DNA of 64,000 nt from positions 620,001 through 684,000 of the forward strand of contig NZ_JAFEMB010000001.1 of NCBI RefSeq assembly GCF_016892705.1, written 5' to 3'. The notes beneath the pieces were generated by a model. It worked only from the letters and a program-made list of their open reading frames with translations. It was not told the DNA's origin and searched no databases. The stretch is from Microvirga pudoricolor (lineage in GTDB: Bacteria; Pseudomonadota; Alphaproteobacteria; Rhizobiales; Beijerinckiaceae). Numbering within the stretch: the stretch's first letter is position 1; the number at the start of each line of letters is the position of its first letter. Below are positions 56,111 to 64,000 of this stretch, in pieces. The position numbers and the translations under genes were made by a program.

Positions 56111-56854
56111 ATGCGCTCCCTGCTTCTCTCGCTCATCGGCCTCCTCGTCTTCTTGGGATTGTGGGAGGCCGTTCCACGCCTGGGACTCGTCAACCCGGCC
56201 ATGCTGCCGGGCCCGAGCGCCATCCCGCGCGCGTTCCTCAAGGAGGTTGCGAGCGGCGCATGGACGAGCGCCGTTGCCAGCTCCCTCAGCCACTACGTGA
56301 CGGGCCTCAGCGTCGGAGCGGGCCTAGGCGTCGCGCTTGGGATCGTTACGGGCATGTATCGGGATGCCGAGAGCTTCACGGCCTGGATCGTGCGCGTGTT
56401 GCGGCCGATCCCCGGCCTCGCCTGGGTGCCGTTCGCCATTATCTGGTTCGGCGTCAGCACGTCGGCTGCCGTGTTCATCATCGCCATCGGCGTCTTCTGG
56501 ATCGTCTACTTCGCAGCACACGGGGCGGTGCGCGCTGTCGACAGGGATCTTGTGGAAGTCGCCGATGCCTTCGGCTTTCATTCGGGACTGCAGCGCTTGC
56601 AGAAAATTTTGCTCCCCGCTGCAACGCCGGGCATTCTAGTGGGCTTGCGTACCGCATTGGGCCAAGCCTGGATGGCTGTGGTGGCTGCCGAGATCTTCGG
56701 GGTCTCCGGCCTCGGGCAGCGCATGATGCAGGCCTCCAGCCTGCTCGCCACCGACGTGGTGGTGGTCTACATGCTGACCATGGCGGCGCTCTACGGTCTG
56801 CTCGATACCGCGTTCGTGGCGCTCCAAGGGTGGCTTCTTCGATGGAAAGCGTGA
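56111..56854 (+). CDS. ABC transporter permease, SsuC/TauC type
   Basis: 247 residues with five or six helices. MLPGPSAIPRAF at the N-terminus and the EAA loop VEVADAFGFHSGLQRLQKILLPAATPGILVGLR are standard for this family, as is WMAVVAAEIFGVSGLGQRMM. It follows the binding protein by nine bases and overlaps the ATPase by 13 bases. Confidence 0.92.
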   Translation: MRSLLLSLIGLLVFLGLWEAVPRLGLVNPAMLPGPSAIPRAFLKEVASGAWTSAVASSLSHYVTGLSVGAGLGVALGIVTGMYRDAESFTAWIVRVLRPIPGLAWVPFAIIWFGVSTSAAVFIIAIGVFWIVYFAAHGAVRAVDRDLVEVADAFGFHSGLQRLQKILLPAATPGILVGLRTALGQAWMAVVAAEIFGVSGLGQRMMQASSLLATDVVVVYMLTMAALYGLLDTAFVALQGWLLRWKA

Positions 56855-57609
56855 TCGAGATCCGGGACCTCTCGCTCGCTTTCGAGAGGAACGGGGACGT
56901 GACGACGGTCCTGGACCGCCTGTCCCTCGACGTCAGGCGCGGCGAGTTCCTGGCCATCGTCGGGCCGTCGGGCGTCGGGAAATCCACGCTGCTGCGCGTG
57001 CTGACGGGGTTGGCGAAGCCCAGCTCAGGGACCGCGCGGATCATCGCCAAGAACCCGGATCGCCGCCCTGTGGCCTTCGTTTTTCAGGATTCGCGCCTGC
57101 TGCCCTGGCGTCGCGTGATGTCGAACGCAGCCTTCGGGCTCGAGCATCGCCATACCCCTCGCGCCGAGCGCCACGCCAAGGCCAAGGCCGCGCTCGACTT
57201 CGTCGGGCTGGGCCATCTGGCGCAGCGTTGGCCGCATGAGTTGTCCGGAGGCCAGCGCCAGCGCGTCTCGCTGGCCCGAGCTCTCGCGGTCGAGCCGGAG
57301 GTGTTGTTGATGGACGAACCTTTCTCAGCGCTCGACGCCATCACCCGCGAGAGCTTGCAGGACGAACTCGTGCGGATTTGGCAGGCCACGGGCAAGACGA
57401 TCCTCTTCGTCACTCACGACATCGACGAAGCCGCTTACCTGGCGGACCGCGTCATCGTGCTGTCGGGCTCGCCCGGGCGGATCGTGGCCGAACACCGCAT
57501 CGAGAGCCGGCGTCCGCGGCACCGTCAGGACGTATCCCTGTCGCAGACCGCCAAAGCCCTCCGGCAGGGCCTCGTGTCGGACATCGTGACGGATGGCGGC
57601 ATGATCTGA
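56842..57609 (+). CDS. ABC transporter ATP-binding protein, SsuB/TauB type
   Basis: 255 residues. Walker A GPSGVGKST, Q-loop VFQDSRLLPWR, signature LSGGQRQRVSLARA, Walker B LLMDEPFSALD and H-loop VTHDIDEAAYLADRV are intact. Starts inside the permease gene. Completes a canonical importer with the two upstream genes. Confidence 0.94.
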   Translation: MESVIEIRDLSLAFERNGDVTTVLDRLSLDVRRGEFLAIVGPSGVGKSTLLRVLTGLAKPSSGTARIIAKNPDRRPVAFVFQDSRLLPWRRVMSNAAFGLEHRHTPRAERHAKAKAALDFVGLGHLAQRWPHELSGGQRQRVSLARALAVEPEVLLMDEPFSALDAITRESLQDELVRIWQATGKTILFVTHDIDEAAYLADRVIVLSGSPGRIVAEHRIESRRPRHRQDVSLSQTAKALRQGLVSDIVTDGGMI

Positions 57610-57631
57610 CGGACCGGCCGCACGACCACGC

Positions 57632-58483
57632 TCACGTGAGAGCGTTCGGGCCGGCCGGCCCGGTCTCCACGGGCCTCTTGGGATCCTGCGTCCATTGCGA
57701 CATGGACCCGTCGAACAGGCGCACGTGGGGGCGGCCCAGGACTTCGGAGAGCACGAACCAGTTCAAGGCGGCCGTATGCCCGGTATTGCAATAGCTGATG
57801 ACGGGTCCGTCGCCCAGGGCTGCGAAGCGCTCGGCCAACTTTTCGATAGAGAGAAGACGCGCTGTCGTGCGATCGACGTTGTGCGCATAATCGTAGGATA
57901 AGGCGCCGGGGATGTGGCCTGCGGCCTTCACGCTGCCGGCGCGGTCGCGACCCTCGTAATGGGCCCGCGCGCGCGCGTCGACGAAGACCACACCCTGCTC
58001 CAGGGCGCGCATTGTGGCCTCGAGATCGCTGCGCAGGCTCTCGTCATAGCCGACCGGGTAGCGGATTGCCGGCCGTGGCTCGGACGGTCCGGTCTCGACT
58101 GGCCGCGATGCGTCCTCGGACCAGGCGCGAAAGCCGCCGTCTAATACGGAAACGCCGCGATGCCGGGCGATCTTCAAGGTCCAGTAGACCCGCGCCGCCG
58201 CCGCCAGGTCCGAGGCCCCCTCGCCCGCCGTCACGAGGACGACATGATGCTCGGGCCTCATCCCCAGGCGACCGAACAGCGCCGACAGATGCTCGGGCCC
58301 TGGGAGCATTCCCTGCCCGCCCGCGGCCTGGATGCGCCAGCCTTCGCTCTCGTAACCGCTGTTCACGGCACCTGGAACATGCCCGGCTTCGAAGGCTGAC
58401 GGCGTTCGCAGATCGAGCACGAAGGTCATGGGATCGCTTAAACGCGCCCTCAAACTTTCCGCCTGGATCAACGGCTCGGTCAT
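57632..58483 (-). CDS. sulfurtransferase with two rhodanese domains
   Basis: 283 residues. The N-terminal domain (LDLRTPSAFEAGHVPGAVNS) lacks a catalytic Cys; the C-terminal domain has VFVDARARAHYEG and the active loop CNTGHTA with Cys232. The loop differs from rhodanese (CRKGVT) and from mercaptopyruvate sulfurtransferase (CGSGVT), so the sulfur donor is uncertain. ATG overlaps the OsmC stop as ATGA, so both are one transcript, convergent with the ABC operon. Confidence 0.9.
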   Translation of the reverse strand: MTEPLIQAESLRARLSDPMTFVLDLRTPSAFEAGHVPGAVNSGYESEGWRIQAAGGQGMLPGPEHLSALFGRLGMRPEHHVVLVTAGEGASDLAAAARVYWTLKIARHRGVSVLDGGFRAWSEDASRPVETGPSEPRPAIRYPVGYDESLRSDLEATMRALEQGVVFVDARARAHYEGRDRAGSVKAAGHIPGALSYDYAHNVDRTTARLLSIEKLAERFAALGDGPVISYCNTGHTAALNWFVLSEVLGRPHVRLFDGSMSQWTQDPKRPVETGPAGPNALT

Positions 58484-58923
58484 GCGCCGGCGTTCTCCAG
58501 CGCTTCGCCTTCCTGCACGACGCTCCACTCGTGGGTGATCGTGGCCGTGGCCCCGAGCATGATCGAGGCGGAGCAGTATTTCTCCTTCGACAGTTCGATC
58601 GCGCGCTCCACCTTGGCGGGTGCGAGGTCGCGGCCCGTCACCCGGTATTTGAGATGGATCGACGTGAAGACCTTTGGATCCGTGGCCGCTCTCTCGCTCG
58701 TCACGTCGATTTCGCAATCCGTCACCTGCTCGCGCCCCCGTCGCAGGATTTGTACAACGTCGAAAGCGGTGCAGCCGCCGAGGCCGATGAGCAGCATCTC
58801 CATCGGACGGATCCCGATGTTGCGCCCTCCATATTCCGGCGCCCCGTCCATCACGACGGAGTGACCGCTGCCCGACTCGCCCAGAAATGCCATGCCGTCG
58901 ATAAACTTGATGCGCGCCTTCAT
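58480..58923 (-). CDS. OsmC family protein
   Basis: 147 residues. OsmC/YhfA-like, with the redox Cys in GLGGCTAFDVVQIL and the second in SKEKYCSASIML. Proteins with this pair reduce organic peroxides with thiols. Its coupling with a sulfurtransferase suggests thiol or persulfide handling. An AAGG box lies eight bases before the ATG. Confidence 0.92.
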   Translation of the reverse strand: MKARIKFIDGMAFLGESGSGHSVVMDGAPEYGGRNIGIRPMEMLLIGLGGCTAFDVVQILRRGREQVTDCEIDVTSERAATDPKVFTSIHLKYRVTGRDLAPAKVERAIELSKEKYCSASIMLGATATITHEWSVVQEGEALENAGA

Positions 58924-59061
58924 GATGATCCTTTCGGTGTCGAGCGGAGCTTAGTGGATGGCAGCAGCCTCGACCATGGCCTTCGTTCTCCCAGGAACCC
59001 TGTGGCCCGATCCGTCGTTCAGCCCCAATCCATCGAAGCGAAACCATTCAGGAGATCCGCC

Positions 59062-59307
59062 ATGGCTGAGGTGCAGTATCGAATCGTCGAGCATGATGGA
59101 GGCTGGGCCTATAAGCTCGGCGACGTCTTCTCCGAGCCGTTTCCCAGCCACGACGAAGCGCTCGAAGCCGCCAAGCGCGCGGCGGCCGAGCAGGAGGTGC
59201 CGGGCGAGACAGAAGGCATAGAGTATCAGGATGCCAGGGGCCAATGGCACAGCGAGGTCGCCAGCGGCTCGGATCGCCCCGAGACCGAGGTCGATGACAA
59301 GGCTTGA
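59062..59307 (+). CDS. DUF2188 domain protein
   Basis: 81 residues. Reads MAEVQYRIVEHDGGWAYKLG, then SHDEALEAAKRAAAEQ and EGIEYQDARGQWHSE, the strand-helix-strand pattern of DUF2188, with GW and the final W.SE-type motif. Function unknown. An AGGAG box precedes the ATG. Confidence 0.85.
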   Translation: MAEVQYRIVEHDGGWAYKLGDVFSEPFPSHDEALEAAKRAAAEQEVPGETEGIEYQDARGQWHSEVASGSDRPETEVDDKA

Positions 59308-59394
59308 AAATCTCACCATCGGCCGGAACCGCCGCGAGCCCGCGCCGTTGTAGGCAGGAAGGTCTAACTGCCCCCATGACCTTTCAACTGGAAA

Positions 59395-59430
59395 GCCCCT
59401 CCCACGACCACGTGAGGGGCTTTTTCTTTT
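59395..59430 (+). terminator. intrinsic terminator after the DUF2188 gene
   Basis: GCCCCT pairs with AGGGGC and CACG with CGTG around an ACCA loop, with a two-base bulge, then TTTTTCTTTT. About 88 bases past the stop. Confidence 0.85.
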
Positions 59431-59740
59431 GTCGTGCCGGTCGACAGACCAGATAATCGCACAAGCTTCCTGCGCCATGCTATTACGTTTTGTCGCAGCC
59501 GGGAACGCGGCGGGTCCGTCGCTGATTGTTCATGTGGGGGCCACGACATCCCTGGCCTCCGCTCCCGGTTGGCCCCTCACATTCGCATGGGGATGTGAGG
59601 GGCCTTCCCGATAGGACACCCACCCTTGCCGTCAAGCGCTTGAGCGTTGCGCTCCGCGCGGGATGACCCACGGGGGTCTTGCTTCTCACGACGGGGACTT
59701 GGGACTAAGCATCTGGTGCGGACCAGCGGAGGGAGCCCGC
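59431..59740. other. 310-bp spacer with a 12-bp hairpin
   Basis: Contains a perfect inverted repeat GGCCCCTCACAT / ATGTGAGGGGCC (59571-59604, ten-base loop). No coding frame is convincing. It might hold a small RNA, for which no further evidence is seen. Confidence 0.4.
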
Positions 59741-59869
59741 ATGCCCGACTTCCAGCTCGAAGCCAGAAGCGATCTTTCCCAAGGGCGCGCTGCCGAAGTG
59801 TTCCGGTGGATCGGCCTGCTGGCGGCCTTGGGCATGCTCGCCCTTGCGGCCTACAATACGTACTTATAG
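59741..59869 (+). CDS. 42-aa single-pass membrane protein
   Basis: Charged N-terminal half (MPDFQLEARSDLSQGRAAEV) followed by a helix of about 20 residues (WIGLLAALGMLALAAYNTYL) that ends the protein. A GGAGGG box six bases upstream is strong support for translation. No family is recognised. Topology is N-in, C-out by the positive-inside rule. Confidence 0.68.
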   Translation: MPDFQLEARSDLSQGRAAEVFRWIGLLAALGMLALAAYNTYL

Positions 59870-59993
59870 AGCAAAGTACAATTATAGGTTTCGCCACAAA
59901 ATAGACAGCATTGCTTCGAAACTTCCCTTAAGTTAAAAATGTCATCCAACGATAGACGATAACACATTAGGGGGCAGCATCGCTGCATTTACT

Positions 59994-60107
59994 ATGGACA
60001 AAGACAGCGGATTCTCACCCTCAACACCAAGCAAACTATTCGAATATATTCCAATCACAATCGTTATTGTGGGGCTTCTATACATCGTATATCAGGCTCA
60101 TCTTTGA
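59994..60107 (+). CDS. 37-aa single-pass membrane protein (candidate)
   Basis: MDKDSGFSPSTPSKLFEY then a C-terminal helix (IPITIVIVGLLYIVYQAHL). Topology matches the 42-aa protein 124 bases upstream, but base composition is AT-rich and no ribosome binding site is evident (an AGGGGG lies 20 bases away). It is plausible because of its helix and because it ends precisely after it. Confidence 0.4.
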   Translation: MDKDSGFSPSTPSKLFEYIPITIVIVGLLYIVYQAHL

Positions 60108-60360
60108 GCGAAATGCAAGATATACTGATCTCAGTAAAGGCTAAGCTTGTCCGAAGAACCTGGGTTTGACCCTCATGGGGACGGACGAATTGCATAGTCT
60201 TTAAGCTGAGCCCATATGGTTCCAAAAAATATCTTTTCGACTGCTCGCCCTCCTCAGCTTCCGCGCCGTTGACTTCCCTTACGTAAAGACAAGGTAGGCC
60301 ATAGGTTTGTGCAGCAAGCCCTGCCATGTGGGCAGGTTGCTGCCTTGAGCGGAGTGTCTC

Positions 60361-61851
60361 ATGGCAATCGATTTCCAACGTCTCGCCTTCTTTGGGGACA
60401 GCCTGACGGATGACGGCAACCTTCCCGAGCCCGTCCGCCCCGACCCGCCCTATTTTGACGGACGCTTTTCCAACGGGCCGACCTATGCCGAAGTCCTGTC
60501 CCGGAAGTTGGGCATCGTGGCTGACAACGTCGCGCTCGGCGGCGCGGAGGCTTCGACGGAATCGGGAGACAACCCGGCTCAGAAGCTCATCAACCTGTCG
60601 GCTCAGGTGGACGCCTATCTGCCGGGCGGCAACCCGTTCTTCGGCGGCGGCGGCAGCGTCGCGCTTGGCACGGCGGCGTCCATCCTCATCGGCAGCAACG
60701 ACTTCCTGAACGAGCGTCCGGCCACACCCGCGCAAGGTGCCGATCTGGTCAACCGGATCGTCGGCAGCATCAGCGAGGCCGTGTCGGATCTCGCACGGGC
60801 GGGCGTCGGCCATGTCATCCTCTTCACGCTTCCCAACATCACCGACGCTCCCGCCAGCCGCTCCCTGACCCCCGCCCAGCGCGAGGCCTCGGACGATCTC
60901 ATCGCGGCCACGAACCAGGGTATTGCCTCGGTCGTGACCCAAGCCTCTTCGCTTATCGGCGCGACTCTCGTTGACCTCAACCGGCTCGAGGCCGAGATCC
61001 GTGTCGACCGGGAAACGTTCGGCCTGAAGGTTCTTGAGACCCCGCTCTATACGAAGGTGGGAGACAATCTGGTCTCGACCGGCGTGACGTCGCAGGCGAG
61101 CGCCAGCCAAGTCGCCTTCTTCGATCCGCTACACCCGACCGAAACGGTCCACAAGATCATCGCGGCGTTTGCCGAGGCGACGCTGAAGGCCGACCAGGTC
61201 GTACTGCGCGGCAATGCGGGCGACGCCGTGAATGGTTCCAACGGTGTGGATCTCGTTCTATCGGGCCGTGGCGCCGACCTTGTCTCCGGGCTGGGGGGCG
61301 ATGATGCGCTGTTTGGAGGAGCCGGCAACGACACGGTCGGAGGCGGATCCGGCAATGACCTGCTGTCCGGCGGCGGCGGCGACGATTTTATCCGCGGCAA
61401 GTCAGGCTCGGACTTCATCGCCGGCAACAACGGCGCGGATACGATCATCGGCGAGGCTGGCAGCGATCTCATCATCGGCGGGGCCGGCGGCGATACCATC
61501 CTGGGTGGAGCGGGCCACGACACCTTCCTGTTCACCAATGACGGTCTCGGCAACGGCTTCGACATGATCAACGGCAATTCCGGCATCGACACCCTGCAGC
61601 TCACGGTGTCAAAACGGCAGTTCGACTCGGCCAATTTCAAGGCGGAGCTTCGCGGCTTCGGCGACGTGATCGATAACGCGCCCGGCAGCACCTACGTCTT
61701 CTCGTCCCTCGACCTCAGCGTCACGCGGGTGGAGCGGATCGAGGTGAAGGTCGGCGGCAGGATCGTCTACACCGACGGGGCGCCTGCTCCAGCTCCTAAC
61801 CCGGCGCTGGAGGCTCTGAAGCAGAACGCCGACTTGTGGAACCTTATCTAG
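60361..61851 (+). CDS. GDSL-type esterase/lipase fused to RTX repeats
   Basis: 496 residues. SGNH hydrolase residues 1-280 with Ser14 in FFGDSLTDDGN, Gly in LGGAEA, Asn in GSND and the Asp255/His258 pair in DPLHPTE. This places it with the autotransporter/PlaA-like lipase group. RTX nonapeptides follow at about residues 295-400 (GADLVSGLGGDDALFGGAGND). The last ~90 residues are a different C-terminal segment ending ADLWNLI, unlike the KDFFVV module of RTX1-4, but it probably still guides type I export. A GGAGTG box supports the ATG. Confidence 0.9.
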   Translation: MAIDFQRLAFFGDSLTDDGNLPEPVRPDPPYFDGRFSNGPTYAEVLSRKLGIVADNVALGGAEASTESGDNPAQKLINLSAQVDAYLPGGNPFFGGGGSVALGTAASILIGSNDFLNERPATPAQGADLVNRIVGSISEAVSDLARAGVGHVILFTLPNITDAPASRSLTPAQREASDDLIAATNQGIASVVTQASSLIGATLVDLNRLEAEIRVDRETFGLKVLETPLYTKVGDNLVSTGVTSQASASQVAFFDPLHPTETVHKIIAAFAEATLKADQVVLRGNAGDAVNGSNGVDLVLSGRGADLVSGLGGDDALFGGAGNDTVGGGSGNDLLSGGGGDDFIRGKSGSDFIAGNNGADTIIGEAGSDLIIGGAGGDTILGGAGHDTFLFTNDGLGNGFDMINGNSGIDTLQLTVSKRQFDSANFKAELRGFGDVIDNAPGSTYVFSSLDLSVTRVERIEVKVGGRIVYTDGAPAPAPNPALEALKQNADLWNLI

Positions 61852-61931
61852 CTGGCGGCCGGTTTTGCTGCCAAGATGCGCGGATGAGAGGCTTCTTCAG
61901 AGCATCCGATGATTCCAGGTGAGCCCCACGC

Positions 61932-64000
<2,069 letters not shown>

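Overview
The window reads as a GC-rich chromosome segment of an alphaproteobacterium of the Rhizobiales/Hyphomicrobiales, most likely Methylobacteriaceae (a Microvirga- or Methylobacterium-like organism; this is inference). Supporting signs are a GcrA cell-cycle regulator, the long two-domain type of dCTP deaminase, a pst-pho operon with phoU and phoB last, an HWE-family kinase, FixJ-like output domains, DUF930 and DUF3572 proteins and high third-position GC. No rRNA, CRISPR array, transposase or phage gene is visible, and there is one tRNA, tRNA-Gly(CCC).

Layout. 0-4.1 kb: a membrane glycosyltransferase, a tiny membrane protein, a DUF930 protein and a YihY/BrkB membrane protein. 4.6-18.1 kb: an accessory island of four minus-strand RTX (calcium-binding, type I secreted) proteins, up to 2026 residues, three of them with a closely related C-terminal secretion module and the fourth with a diverged one; no type I exporter is encoded in the window. 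18.3-22.4 kb: a DUF3572 protein, a frameshifted multi-PAS/GAF protein with a FixJ-like receiver and LuxR helix-turn-helix but no kinase, then the tRNA. 22.6-31.2 kb: an SDR oxidoreductase, dcd, apaG, argE, the argD-argF-hslO operon and divergent gcrA. 31.3-42.3 kb: the phosphate system phoB-phoU-pstBACS and phoR, split by an opposite-strand hybrid histidine kinase, with three PHO-box repeats before pstS. 42.5-47.9 kb: an HWE kinase and cobalamin genes (cobU, cobQ, a BtuF-like binding protein, cbiB). 48-51 kb: an SLT-domain protein, an MFS transporter and a small conserved-looking protein. 51.3-58.9 kb: a sulfur/amino-acid block (ggt, metZ, an Lrp-type regulator, an SsuABC-type ABC transporter, a rhodanese and an OsmC protein). 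59-64 kb: a DUF2188 protein, two very small single-pass membrane proteins, a GDSL hydrolase fused to RTX repeats, an EamA permease and an aldo/keto reductase cut by the window end.

How the parts fit. The pho block is a complete sensing, uptake and feedback circuit (PhoR-PhoB, PstSCAB, PhoU). The arg genes cover acetylornithine to citrulline: ArgD makes acetylornithine, ArgE deacetylates it, ArgF carbamoylates ornithine. The cob genes cover late corrin side-chain assembly and probable corrinoid capture. The sulfur block could link organosulfur uptake to methionine synthesis through MetZ. The RTX island looks like a surface or secreted layer with mosaic composition, internal duplication and a C10 tract that could switch one product off. 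The least explained points are that island, the kinase-free PAS-REC-HTH protein with its flanking dyads, the argD leader hairpin, and the pair of mini membrane proteins near 60 kb.
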